Assembly (NCBI RefSeq): GCF_000013645.1 | Contig: NC_007952.1 | Coordinates: 558,001 to 622,000, forward strand | DNA: 64,000 bases | Direction of reading: 5' to 3' | DNA from: Paraburkholderia xenovorans LB400 | Lineage (GTDB): Bacteria; Pseudomonadota; Gammaproteobacteria; Burkholderiales; Burkholderiaceae | In this document: positions 1 through 8,942 of the stretch, piece after piece | Numbering within the stretch: position 1 is the stretch's first letter | Layout of the letters: each line of letters begins with the position of its first letter | The notes under the pieces: model-generated | Told to the model about the DNA's origin: nothing | What the model saw: only the letters and a program-made list of their open reading frames with translations | The model's database searches: none | Made by a program: the position numbers and the translations under genes

Positions 1-105
1 GTTGTAGTACGGGAACCACTTCACATAGAAGAGGCCGACGACGGCAATCAGCAGGAACACGATCCAGCCGAGAGCGACACGCGGTTGTCGAAGGGTTGAT
101 TGCAT
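1..105 (-). CDS. Inner-membrane protein, N-terminal fragment cut by window edge
   Basis: The minus strand reads an ATG at 105-103 followed by 35 open codons to the window edge. The peptide starts MQSTLRQPRVALGWIVF and continues into one strongly hydrophobic helix ending near VVGLFYVKWFPYYN, so the product enters the membrane directly after a short basic cytoplasmic start. The style resembles the COG0701 (YraQ-type) permeases, but too little is visible to assign a family. It lies immediately downstream of selU on the same strand with a gap of about 24 bases, so it could be co-transcribed with the selenium genes. Confidence 0.5.
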   Translation of the reverse strand, partial: MQSTLRQPRVALGWIVFLLIAVVGLFYVKWFPYYN

Positions 106-129
106 GGGAGTCTTGAACGTTGGATTTGA

Positions 130-1197
130 TCAGATGACAGCGAGCGCGCTGCCCTCGACCTGGGCAAGCAGTGCGCTTGCCTGGTCGACGGCATCGGCGT
201 CGTTAGGGCGAAAATTGAACTGCAATGCGTGCGGCAACTGGACGAAATGCTCATGGCTGCTGCGCGCGTACGCCGGATCATAGTGGCGCTCGATCAATTC
301 GCGCGCGAGTTCGGCGCGCCGGTTGTCGTCGACGAGCCGTTGCCAGCCCGTGACACGTTCCCGGCTATGCAAACCGATCAGCCTTTGCAATTGCGCCTTC
401 AGCGACTGCGGATCGTCGAACAGATGCGCATAGTCGTGCAGCAGGAATGCCGCGCGATCTTCACGGCTCGACAGCACCTCCACGCAGCGGCCCCGGTGAA
501 ACGTGTCGAGCAGCGCGAGCGGCAACGCAACGGAGCCGATGCGCCGGCTTTCCGCTTCCACGAACACCGGCCGTGCCGCGTCGAGGGTGCGCAGCGCGGT
601 AACGAGCAGCGTATCGAACCGTTTCTGCGAGGGCTGCGGCACGCCGGCCCATGCGCCGAGCAGCGAGCCGCGGTGCGAGGCCAGCGCTTCGAGATCCAGC
701 GTCTGCGCGCCCGCCGCGTTCAACGCCGTGAGCAGGCGCGTCTTGCCGCTGCCGGTCGGACCCACCAGCGCGATGTATGAAAACGTTGCCGGCAAGCTGT
801 CCAGCGTATCGAGCGTGGCCCGCCGATAAGTCTTGTAGCCGCCTTCCAGTTGACGCGCCTGCCAGCCGATCATATTGAACAGCGTGGTCACCGAGCCCGA
901 GCGCTTGCCGCCGCGCCAGCAATAGATCAGCGGCCGCCAGTTGCGCGGCCGGTCGGCGAAGGTCGTTTCCAGATGGTGCGCGATATTACGCGCGACGAGC
1001 GCCGCGCCGATCCGCGTGGCTTCGAACGGAGACACCTGCTTGTACGTGGTGCCGACCAGCACGCGCTCCTCGTTGCTCAGCACAGGCGCGTTGAGCGCGC
1101 CCGGAATGTGGTCTTCCGCAAACTCGAGCGGCGTGCGCACGTCGATGATTTCATCGAAATCACCTGCTTTTTCGAGGCTGACGAGTAGGTTTTTCAA
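130..1197 (-). CDS. selU: tRNA 2-selenouridine synthase SelU/MnmH
   Basis: This enzyme replaces sulfur by selenium in 2-thiouridine at the tRNA wobble position, using selenophosphate from SelD. The 355-residue product has the family layout. An N-terminal rhodanese domain (about residues 1-135) carries the rhodanese-loop cysteine Cys93 in YCWRGGKRS. A P-loop domain carries GPTGSGKT at 146-153. Length matches the E. coli protein (about 364 residues). The start is uncertain: the frame begins with TTG at 1197, no good ribosome binding site precedes it, and the frame stays open upstream without an ATG. It lies downstream of selD on the same strand with a 130-base gap, which fits shared use of selenophosphate. 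Confidence 0.92.
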   Translation of the reverse strand: MKNLLVSLEKAGDFDEIIDVRTPLEFAEDHIPGALNAPVLSNEERVLVGTTYKQVSPFEATRIGAALVARNIAHHLETTFADRPRNWRPLIYCWRGGKRSGSVTTLFNMIGWQARQLEGGYKTYRRATLDTLDSLPATFSYIALVGPTGSGKTRLLTALNAAGAQTLDLEALASHRGSLLGAWAGVPQPSQKRFDTLLVTALRTLDAARPVFVEAESRRIGSVALPLALLDTFHRGRCVEVLSSREDRAAFLLHDYAHLFDDPQSLKAQLQRLIGLHSRERVTGWQRLVDDNRRAELARELIERHYDPAYARSSHEHFVQLPHALQFNFRPNDADAVDQASALLAQVEGSALAVI

Positions 1198-1327
1198 GGA
1201 GTTAGGGACGAAACGGGCCGGCGGGAAGGTTGAAATTATCTCATGCGCAGTAAATACCGGCTGGCAGAGCGTTCAGGACAGCTTGCGAGACATCCGCCCT
1301 GCGTTGCCGCTTCCGCCGCCCGGCCTC

Positions 1328-2404
1328 TCAAACAACCTCGACGCGTCCTTCTCCGCTCACCATTTCGCCGATCACGCACGCTTCGCCGAATCCGTCGGCG
1401 CGGAATAGTGCGAGAACCTCGTCGACGGCTTGCGGCGCGCACGAAACCAGCAAGCCACCGGAGGTTTGCGGATCGGTGAGCAGGGTGCGCGCCGTCGCCG
1501 GCAATGAGGCGGGCAAACCGATGCTTTTGCCGTAGGCGTCCCAGTTGCGTCCCGACGCGCCGGTGAAAATGCCGGCTTCCGCCAGGCCGACCACGTCCGG
1601 CAGCCACGGCAGATCCGCATAGCGCACGCGCGCGGTCAGGTTCGAGCCGCGCGCCAGTTCCAGCGTGTGGCCGAGCAGGCCGAAGCCGGTGATGTCGGTG
1701 AGCGCATGCACACCGTCGAGCCTGGACAGCTCCGCGCCCGGACGATTGAGCTTGGTCGTCGCGGCGATCATGGCGGCGTAGCCGGCGGCGTCCAGCCGGT
1801 CTTTCTTCAGCGCGGCCGAGAGAATGCCGACGCCCAGCGGCTTACCGAGAATCAGCACGTCGCCCGCCTGCGCGCCCGCGTTGCGCTTGACGCGCTTCGG
1901 GTCGACCACGCCGATGGCGACGAGGCCGTAGATCGGCTCGACCGAATCGATCGAATGACCGCCGGCGAGCGGAATGCCGGCCTCGGCGCAGACGGATTCG
2001 CCGCCCTTCAGCACGGCTGCGATCACGTCGTGCGGCAGCACGTTGATCGGCATGCCGACGATGGCCAGCGCCATCAGCGGCTTGCCGCCCATCGCGTAGA
2101 CGTCGGACAGCGCGTTGGTCGCGGCGATGCGGCCGAAGTCGAACGGGTCGTCGACGATCGGCATGAAGAAGTCGGTGGTGGCGACGATCGCCTGCTCGTC
2201 GTTGAGTTTGTAGACGGCGGCGTCGTCGGCTGTGTCGTTGCCGACCAGCAGATCGGGAAAGAACGGCAATGGTGCACTGCGTTTGAGCAGGTCGGCGAGC
2301 AGGCCGGGCGCGATCTTGCAGCCGCAGCCGCCGCCGTGCGACAGACTGGTCAGACGGGGCGACGTGCTCGTGGGGACGGAGGTATCGGTCATTGTGGCGT
2401 GCAT
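1328..2404 (-). CDS. selD: Selenide, water dikinase (selenophosphate synthetase) SelD
   Basis: SelD makes selenophosphate from selenide and ATP. That is the selenium donor for both SelA (selenocysteine) and SelU (selenouridine), and both genes are in this window. The 358-residue protein shows the N-terminal SHGGGCGCKIAP motif. Cys27 and Lys30 correspond to catalytic Cys17 and Lys20 of E. coli SelD. The active-site residue is an ordinary Cys, not Sec, so SelD itself does not need the Sec machinery. The downstream AIRS-type ATP-binding body is complete (for example DDAAVYKL, LTDITGFGLLGH, TDPQTSGGLL). Two starts are possible. ATG at 2404 has AGGA touching it. ATG at 2392 (MTDTSVPT) has AGGA about 12 bases upstream and may be the real one. 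Confidence 0.95.
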   Translation of the reverse strand: MHATMTDTSVPTSTSPRLTSLSHGGGCGCKIAPGLLADLLKRSAPLPFFPDLLVGNDTADDAAVYKLNDEQAIVATTDFFMPIVDDPFDFGRIAATNALSDVYAMGGKPLMALAIVGMPINVLPHDVIAAVLKGGESVCAEAGIPLAGGHSIDSVEPIYGLVAIGVVDPKRVKRNAGAQAGDVLILGKPLGVGILSAALKKDRLDAAGYAAMIAATTKLNRPGAELSRLDGVHALTDITGFGLLGHTLELARGSNLTARVRYADLPWLPDVVGLAEAGIFTGASGRNWDAYGKSIGLPASLPATARTLLTDPQTSGGLLVSCAPQAVDEVLALFRADGFGEACVIGEMVSGEGRVEVV

Positions 2405-2585
2405 TCCTGGCTACGAATGCACGCATTATGAATGTTGTTCGTTCGCGGCGCAGAGCGGCCGCGCAGCGAGGCGCTTCCCCAGGCTGCGGAAACCGCCCAC
2501 GTATTTGCTCGCATGCCGCCCACAAGCGGCAGCCTTGAGAACGAGCGCGCCCACGCCGACACGGCGAGGCCAACCGATCCGCTAT

Positions 2586-2981
2586 TTATTTGTTGGTGCC
2601 CGCGCCCGTGCCGTACAGGCCGTTATCGAAGCCGCCCGCGCCTTGGGCCTTGTGTCCTTGACCGGCAGTCTTGCCGCGCGACTTCGCCGAACCGCCATCC
2701 TTCGTCTGCGGCTTGTTCGATTCGTGAACCATCGAGGCGGACGAATCAGGCGCCGATCCCATCGAAGACGTACGGTTGTCCTGCTGCGACGAGCCGCCGC
2801 CCTGGGTGATCTGGGCCAGGCCGCTTTGACTCGACGCGAGCATTGCAATGCCGAACGCAAATGAAGCGAGACCCGCCGGCGCCCGCCGCTTTACTGCGCT
2901 GCAAAAACGGCTTGGGGGTGAAGAATCGAGCAGTGAGTGGGTCATGGTTTGCGTCAAGATCCGAAGTGAGGGTTTGTCCAT
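2586..2981 (-). CDS. Small secreted low-complexity protein of unknown function
   Basis: I do not recognise this family. From the ATG at 2981 the product is about 131 residues; an alternative in-frame ATG lies at 2945. After the 2945 Met there is a signal-peptide-like segment, a basic stretch (AVKRRAPAG) then a hydrophobic run ending SGLAQ. A Gly/Ser/Gln/Asn-rich mature part without cysteines follows. It ends near GLYGTGAGTNK, so a periplasmic or secreted disordered protein is likely. It is divergent from fdnG with about 160 bases between them. Neither start has a strong ribosome binding site. The frame stays open upstream to 3137, but that extension runs into the fdnG promoter and looks noncoding. 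Confidence 0.5.
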   Translation of the reverse strand: MDKPSLRILTQTMTHSLLDSSPPSRFCSAVKRRAPAGLASFAFGIAMLASSQSGLAQITQGGGSSQQDNRTSSMGSAPDSSASMVHESNKPQTKDGGSAKSRGKTAGQGHKAQGAGGFDNGLYGTGAGTNK

Positions 2982-3068
2982 ACCTAACTCAGCAGCAAAA
3001 ACAATGCCCCGGCTTTCCTCAAACCGGCTGTGCCGCTTCATATTTGAAGGCGCTGTGGAAGGCGGAAG

Positions 3069-3103
3069 TTCTCGCTGCAGGACTTTATGCCGCCCTCTAT
3101 AAT
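3069..3103 (+). promoter_or_regulatory. Candidate promoter of the fdnGHI operon
   Basis: A perfect -10 hexamer TATAAT lies at 3098-3103, 38 bases upstream of the fdnG ATG. No convincing -35 hexamer is visible at 16-18 bases spacing, so the promoter may depend on an activator. The transcript would have a leader of about 30 bases carrying the GAGG ribosome binding site at 3130-3133. Confidence 0.45.
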
Positions 3104-3140
3104 CATGATCAGTACCCCCAAAAAGAGCCGAGGCCATTCA

Positions 3141-6100
3141 ATGCCCCATATGTCCCGGCGACAATTTCTGAAGGTCTCCGCCACCACGCTAGCCGGATCG
3201 AGTCTCGCCCTCATGGGCTTCTCACCGACGCCCGCGTTAGCGGAAGTCCGTCAGTACAAGTTGTCGCGCACAACCGAAACCCGCAATACCTGCCCGTACT
3301 GTTCGGTAGGCTGCGGCATCCTGATGTATGGACTTGGCGACAACGCCAAGAACGCGAAGTCCAGCATCATCCACATCGAAGGCGATCCCGACCATCCGGT
3401 CAATCGCGGCACGCTGTGCCCGAAGGGCGCGAGCCTGATCGACTTCATTCATAGCCCGAGCCGTCTGAAGTATCCGGAGTACCGCGCGGCCGGCTCGAAT
3501 GAATGGAAGCGCATTTCGTGGGAAGACGCGCTCGATCGCATCGCGAAATTGATGAAGGAGGACCGCGACGCCAACTTCGTCGAGACAACGGAAGACGGCA
3601 AGAAGGTCAACCGCTGGCTGACCACCGGCATGCTCGCGGCATCGGCCGGCAGCAATGAAGTCGGTTATTTGACGCACAAGGCTGTCCGCAGTCTTGGCAT
3701 GCTCGCATTCGACAATCAGGCACGTGTCTGACATGGCCCGACGGTGGCAGGTCTTGCCCCGACGTTTGGCCGTGGAGCGATGACGAACCATTGGGTCGAC
3801 ATCAAGAACGCGGATGTGATTCTCGTAATGGGCGGCAATGCGGCCGAGGCACACCCATGCGGTTTCAAGTGGGTCACTGAAGCCAAAGCGCATCGCAAGG
3901 CAAGATTGATCGTGGTCGATCCGCGCTTTACGCGTACGGCATCGGTTGCGGATTATTACGCGCAGATTCGGACCGGCTCGGACATCGTGTTCCTGGGCGG
4001 GGTGATCAACTATTTGCTCACCAACGACAAGATCCAGCACGAGTATGTAAAAAACTACACGGACATGCCGTTCATCGTTCGTGAGGATTTCTCGTTTACC
4101 GACGGTCTGTATTCCGGCTACAACGCCGACAAGCGCAAGTACGACCAGAGTTCGTGGGACTACGAACGCGGGGACGACGGCTTTGCCAAAGTCGATCCTA
4201 CGTTGCAGCACCCGCGCTGCGTCTATCAGCTGATGAAGCAGCACTACTCGCGCTATACGCCCGAGCAGGTCGAGAAAGCGTGCGGCACGCCGAAGGAAAA
4301 ATTCCTCAAGGTGTGCGAGATGCTGGCATCCACGGCGGTCCCGGGGCGCGCCGGCACGGTCCTGTACGCGCTCGGCTGGACCCATCATTCGATCGGCGCG
4401 CAGATCATCCGCACCGGCGCGATGGTGCAATTGCTGCTGGGCAATATCGGCATTGCGGGCGGCGGCATGAATGCGCTGCGCGGTCACTCCAACATTCAGG
4501 GGTTGACCGACCTCGGCCTGATGTCGAACCTGTTGCCGGGTTACATGACGCTGCCGCTGGAAGCCGAGCAGGACTTCGACGCCTTCATCAAGAAGCGCGC
4601 GAGCCAGCCGCTGCGGCCGAATCAGTTGAGCTACTGGCGCAACTATCGGGCGTTCCATGTCAGCTTCATGAAGTCGTGGTGGGGCGATAACGCGACCGCC
4701 GAGAACAACTTCGGTTTTGACTATCTGCCGAAGCTCGACAAGTCGTACGACATGCTGCAGGTCTTCGAGCTGATGAATCAAGGCAAGATGACCGGCTACA
4801 TCGCGCAGGGCTTCAATCCGCTCGCCGCGGCGCCGAACAAGGCGAAGATCGGCGCGGGTCTGGCCAAGCTGAAGTGGCTCGTCGTCATGGATCCGCTCGC
4901 CACTGAAACGTCCGAGTTCTGGAAGAATTTCGGCGAGTTCAACGACGTCGATCCGGCTTCGATCCAGACCGAGGTGTTCCGTTTGCCGACCACCTGTTTC
5001 GCGGAAGAGCGCGGTTCGCTGGTCAGCTCCAGCCGCGTGCTGCAGTGGCACTGGCAGGGCGCGGACGGCCCCGGAGAATCGAGGAGCGATCTGGAGATCA
5101 TGTCGGGGCTGTGGCTGCGCATTCGCGAGGCTTACAGGAAGAACGGCGGCAAGTATCCCGATCCGATTCTGAACATGAGTTGGCCGTACGCCAATCCGGA
5201 GAGCCCCACGCCCGAAGAAATCGCGATGGAGTTCAACGGCAAGGCGCTCGCCGACGTCACCGACGCAACCGACAAAACCAAGGTGCTCGCGAAGAAGGGC
5301 GAGCAACTGGCGAGCTTCGCCCAGTTGCGCGACGACGGCAGCACCGCGAGCGGTTGCTGGATTTTCTGTGGCTCGTGGACCCAGGCGGGCAACCAGATGG
5401 GCCGCCGCGACAACTCCGACCCGACCGGCATCGGCAATACGCTGAACTGGGCATGGGCGTGGCCAGCGAACCGGCGCATTCTGTACAACCGCGCTTCGTG
5501 CGACGTCAGCGGCAAGCCGTTCGATCCAACGCGCAAGCTGATCGCGTGGAACGGCAAGGCGTGGGCGGGCGCGGACATTCCCGACTTCAAGGTGGATGAA
5601 CCGCCCGAAAACGGCATGAATCCGTTCATCATGAATCCGGAGGGCGTGGCGCGCTTCTTCTCGCGTGACGGGCTGGTGGAAGGGCCATTCCCCGAGCACT
5701 ACGAACCGTTCGAGACGCCGATCGGCTACAACCCGCTGCATCCGGACAACAAGCTGGTGGTCAGCAGTCCGGCTGCGCGCGTGTTCCCGGACGACCGGGC
5801 TGCGTTCGGCACGCACGAGAACTTCCCGCATACCGCAACCACGTATCGTCTGACCGAACACTTCCACTACTGGACCAAGCACGCGCGTCTGAATGCGATC
5901 GTGCAGCCGCAGCAGTTCGTGGAGATCGGCGAGGATCTGGCGAAAGAGGTGGGCGTGGTGGCCGGCGATCGCGTCAAGGTGTCGTCCAATCGCGGGCACA
6001 TCATTGCGGTCGCGCTCGTCACCAAGCGGATCAAACCGCTGATGATCGAAGGAAAGAAAGTCCAGACCGTTGGCTTGCCGTTGCATTGGGGCTTTAAGGG

Positions 6101-6209
6101 ACTCACGAAGCCGGGCTATCTCGTCAATACGCTGACCCCCTCCGTGGGCGATGGGAATTCGCAAACACCGGAATTCAAGTCGTTCCTCGTCAAGGTCGAA
6201 AAGGCATAA
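3141..6209 (+). CDS. fdnG: Formate dehydrogenase-N alpha subunit, selenocysteine-containing (UGA readthrough at 3729)
   Basis: This is the catalytic molybdenum/bis-MGD subunit that oxidises formate in the periplasm and passes electrons to FdnH. Translation from ATG 3141 (GAGG 7 bases upstream) gives about 1022 residues, close to E. coli FdnG (1015). The frame is interrupted only by TGA at 3729-3731, which is Sec197 in the context NQARV-U-HGPTVAGLAP, as in E. coli FdnG. A twin-arginine signal (SRRQFLK, residues 5-11) directs export of the folded enzyme. The N-terminal 4Fe-4S cluster is bound by Cys51, Cys54, Cys58 and Cys93. A bacterial SECIS hairpin lies right behind the UGA. Automated annotation will probably split this gene in two. 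The antisense frame across it is long but is a codon-bias shadow. Confidence 0.96.
3729..3770 (+). promoter_or_regulatory. Bacterial SECIS element of fdnG
   Basis: The element begins with the Sec codon TGA (3729-3731). Downstream, GGCA (3746-3749) pairs with TGCC (3755-3758) around the loop GGTCT (3750-3754). The GG of this apical loop plus a nearby U is the feature contacted by SelB in known bacterial SECIS hairpins. The hairpin starts at the usual distance, roughly 15 bases after the UGA, and sequence order closely follows the E. coli fdnG element. It is embedded in coding sequence and translates as part of HGPTVAGLAPTFG. Confidence 0.85.
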
Positions 6210-6218
6210 GGAAAAGAG

Positions 6219-7151
6219 ATGGCACTGCAATCACTGGACATCAAACGCCTCTCGGCCACGACCTTGCCCGAACCGCAAGTGCGTGAGCCGGTCACGGGCA
6301 CGGTCGCCAAGCTCATCGACGTGTCGAAGTGCATTGGCTGCAAGGCGTGTCAGACCGCCTGCATGGAATGGAACGATCTGCGCGACGAAATCGGCACCAC
6401 GACCGGCATCTACGACAACCCGCGCGATCTGAGCGAGCATTCGTGGACCGTCATGCGGTTCTCGGAATACGAGAACACCGAAGGCGATCTCGAGTGGCTG
6501 ATCCGCAAGGACGGCTGCATGCACTGCGAGGATCCGGGCTGTCTGAAGGCCTGTCCGTCGCCGGGCGCGATCGTGCAGTACACGAACGGCATCGTGGATT
6601 TCCACGAGGAAAACTGCATTGGCTGCGGCTATTGCGTGACCGGCTGCCCGTTCAACGTGCCGCGCATTTCGAAGAAGGACAACCGCGCGTACAAGTGCAC
6701 GCTGTGTTCGGACCGTGTGGCGGTCGGCCAGGAACCGGCTTGCGTGAAGACCTGCCCGACCGGCGCGATCATGTTCGGCACCAAGGAGGACATGAAGCAG
6801 CAGGCCGCCGATCGGGTGGAAGATCTGAAGGAACGCGGTTTCCAGAATGCCGGCTTGTACGATCCTGCCGGCGTGGGCGGCACGCACGTCATGTACGTGC
6901 TGCATCACGCCGACAAGGCCAACCTGTATCACGGTTTGCCGCAGAATCCGAAGATCAGCGCGATGGTCGGGCTGTGGAAAGGATTGGCCAAGCCGCTGGC
7001 GCTCGCGGGTATCGCGTTCGCGGCCGTAGCCGGCTTCTTCCACTACACGCGCGTGGGTCCGAACGAGGTGAGCGAGGCGGAAGAAGCCGAAGCCCAGCAC
7101 GAAGCCGACGAAGCACGCCGTTCGCGGGAGGCATCCAATGAAGCACCCTGA
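6219..7151 (+). CDS. fdnH: Formate dehydrogenase-N beta subunit, four 4Fe-4S clusters
   Basis: The beta subunit wires electrons from FdnG to the cytochrome b subunit. The 310-residue protein has four cysteine groups: CIGCKACQTAC, CMHCEDPGCLKAC, CIGCGYCVTGC, and the CTLC...CVKTC pair. A single C-terminal transmembrane helix (about residues 262-282, PLALAGIAFAAVAGFF) anchors it, as in the E. coli subunit (294 residues). The tail after the helix is long and acidic (EAEEAEAQHEADEARR). The gene starts nine bases after fdnG, with an AAGGAAAAG ribosome binding site, and overlaps fdnI by 14 bases, so the three are one operon. Confidence 0.95.
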   Translation: MALQSLDIKRLSATTLPEPQVREPVTGTVAKLIDVSKCIGCKACQTACMEWNDLRDEIGTTTGIYDNPRDLSEHSWTVMRFSEYENTEGDLEWLIRKDGCMHCEDPGCLKACPSPGAIVQYTNGIVDFHEENCIGCGYCVTGCPFNVPRISKKDNRAYKCTLCSDRVAVGQEPACVKTCPTGAIMFGTKEDMKQQAADRVEDLKERGFQNAGLYDPAGVGGTHVMYVLHHADKANLYHGLPQNPKISAMVGLWKGLAKPLALAGIAFAAVAGFFHYTRVGPNEVSEAEEAEAQHEADEARRSREASNEAP

Positions 7152-7794
7152 GCATACCGGGTTGAAGGACGTGAAGGGCAACAGCCTGATCGTGCGCTAC
7201 ACGCCCAATGAACGCACCAATCACTGGATCACCGCCATCACGTTCGTGTTGCTGGCGCTCTCCGGCCTTGCCATGTTTCATCCGGCAATGTCGTGGCTTT
7301 ACGCGATCTTCGGCGGCGGGCAATGGACGCGGATTCTGCATCCGTTCGTGGGCTGCGTGATGTTTCTGTCGTTCCTGATTCTTGCGTTGCGCTTCTGGCA
7401 TCACAACTATCTGAACAAGGCCGACATTCAGTGGATGAAGCAGATCGACGACGTGCTCAACAATCGCGAGGAGAAGCTCCCCGCGATCGGCAAGTACAAC
7501 GCCGGTCAAAAGCTGCTATTTTTCACGATGGTGATCTGCCTGCTGCTGTTGCTGGCAAGCGGCATCGTGATCTGGCGGCGCTACTTCTCGTTCTATTTTC
7601 CGATCGGGATCATCCGGCTCGCGGCGCTGGTGCATGCGGCGGCGGCGTTCGTGCTGATCGTCGGCATCGTCGTGCATATTTATGCGGCGTTGTGGATCAA
7701 GGGATCGATCGGCGCCATGACGCGCGGCACGGTGACTTACGGCTGGGCGAGAAAGCATCATCCCAACTGGTTCAAGGAAATCATCGGTAAATAG
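7138..7794 (+). CDS. fdnI: Formate dehydrogenase-N gamma subunit, cytochrome b556
   Basis: This membrane subunit holds heme b and reduces the quinone pool. The 218-residue product has four hydrophobic helices with histidines placed for heme ligation: N-H-W in helix 1, H-P near FHPAMSW and LHPFVG, and later VHAAAAF and VVHIYAALW. It begins within fdnH (14-base overlap), indicating translational coupling. The C-terminus ends KHHPNWFKEIIGK. Together with FdnG and FdnH it forms the periplasm-facing formate:quinone oxidoreductase. Confidence 0.94.
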   Translation: MKHPEHTGLKDVKGNSLIVRYTPNERTNHWITAITFVLLALSGLAMFHPAMSWLYAIFGGGQWTRILHPFVGCVMFLSFLILALRFWHHNYLNKADIQWMKQIDDVLNNREEKLPAIGKYNAGQKLLFFTMVICLLLLLASGIVIWRRYFSFYFPIGIIRLAALVHAAAAFVLIVGIVVHIYAALWIKGSIGAMTRGTVTYGWARKHHPNWFKEIIGK

Positions 7795-7844
7795 CGGGCC
7801 ACGCCTAGGCACCCAGGCAGCGCAACCAAAGCGCGCTGCACCCC

Positions 7845-7889
7845 GAGCCGCCGCCCTTGTTCGATGAACGGCGGCGGCTCTTCAGTTTT
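7845..7889 (+). terminator. Strong hairpin between fdnI and fdhE
   Basis: An 11-bp perfect stem pairs GAGCCGCCGCC (7845-7855) with GGCGGCGGCTC (7870-7880) around a 14-base loop. It is followed by TTCAGTTTT, a moderate U-rich tract. It lies only 23 bases before the GTG of fdhE, so it probably lowers expression of fdhE-selA-selB relative to the structural subunits instead of ending the operon completely. Confidence 0.75.
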
Positions 7890-7903
7890 CAGAGGTCGAT
7901 ACT

Positions 7904-8899
7904 GTGGTTCAACGTATTCTCGAAGCCGGCGATATCGAGTCGCTCGACCATTCGGCGATTCCGCGCATCCGCACGCCGGAGCGGCTTGCGGTGTTCTCCG
8001 CGCGCGCCGCGCGTCTGCGCCAGCTCGCGGCGCTCAACAATCCGATCGCCGGCTATTTGCGCCTGATGGCCGTGCTCGCCGACGCGCAGCAAGCCGTCAT
8101 GGCGGGTTTCAAGGCACGGCCGCCGAGCCCCGAGCTGATCGCGAGTGCCCAGCAACATTCCATGCCGCTGATTCCGGCGCTTTCGGGCGTGCGCGATCCG
8201 GCGTGGCGCGACGTGCTGCGCCAACTGCTCGACAAGGTGGCCGCCGCGGGTCCGCTCACGCCGCCGCTCGAAGCGCTGATCGACCATCTGCGCACGCTGG
8301 ATACCGCGGCGCTCGAATTCCAGTCCGACGCGATCTTCGCGCAGCGCTTCGAAGAGGTCGACCCGGCGAGCGCGCCGTTCATCGTGGCCGCGCTGCAAGT
8401 GGTCTGGACCGACCTCGCCGCCGATATCGACAAGCGCGAAGTGCCGTACATCGAAACCCTCGGCCTGTGTCCCGTGTGCGGATCGCATCCGGTGGCGAGC
8501 ATCGTGCGCGTGGGCGGCGCGTATGATAACTACCGTTACCTGCAATGCGGGCTGTGCTCGACCGAATGGCACATGGTTCGGGCGAAGTGCTCGAACTGCG
8601 ATTCGACCAAGGGTATTGCCTATCACACGGTCGGTTCGCCGGATGCCGACGAGGCCACGCGCGAAACCGAATCGAAGAACGCCGCGCTGAAAGCGGAATC
8701 GTGTGACGAATGCCATACTTATCGAAAGATCGGCATTCAGTCGAAAGACTACGATTTCGAACCGTTCGCGGACGATCTCGCCAGTCTCACGCTGGATCTC
8801 TTGATGGGCGCGGAAGGTTATCGGCGGGCTTCGCCGCATCCGTGGCTGTGGCCCGAACAGGCCGCCGGTGCGGACGAGCTCTCCGGCGAGTCCGACTAG
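7904..8899 (+). CDS. fdhE: Formate dehydrogenase maturation protein FdhE
   Basis: FdhE is a cytoplasmic rubredoxin-like accessory protein needed for active periplasmic formate dehydrogenases. The 331-residue product has the diagnostic cysteine pairs in order: CPVCGS, CGLCSTEW, CSNCDST and CDECHTY. These are presumed iron-binding. The chosen start is GTG at 7904 with GAGG 8-9 bases upstream; no better ATG exists in this frame. Length is close to E. coli FdhE (309). It sits between the enzyme operon and the Sec genes, which fits a role in finishing the selenoenzyme. FdhD, the sulfurtransferase usually also needed, is not in the window. Confidence 0.93.
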   Translation: MVQRILEAGDIESLDHSAIPRIRTPERLAVFSARAARLRQLAALNNPIAGYLRLMAVLADAQQAVMAGFKARPPSPELIASAQQHSMPLIPALSGVRDPAWRDVLRQLLDKVAAAGPLTPPLEALIDHLRTLDTAALEFQSDAIFAQRFEEVDPASAPFIVAALQVVWTDLAADIDKREVPYIETLGLCPVCGSHPVASIVRVGGAYDNYRYLQCGLCSTEWHMVRAKCSNCDSTKGIAYHTVGSPDADEATRETESKNAALKAESCDECHTYRKIGIQSKDYDFEPFADDLASLTLDLLMGAEGYRRASPHPWLWPEQAAGADELSGESD

Positions 8900-8942
8900 C
8901 ACTAGCGCTTGGACACCAGTAGATCAGAAAAGGGATTGCCTC

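Noticed and set aside
3729..3731. Premature stop or pseudogene in fdnG
   Set aside because: The UGA aligns with the known Sec codon, the frame continues with conserved sequence, and SECIS plus selABCD are present.
3237..6230. A 997-residue open frame antisense to fdnG
   Set aside because: It is the mirror of a high-GC coding strand, has no ribosome binding site or recognisable domain, and fdnG is certain.
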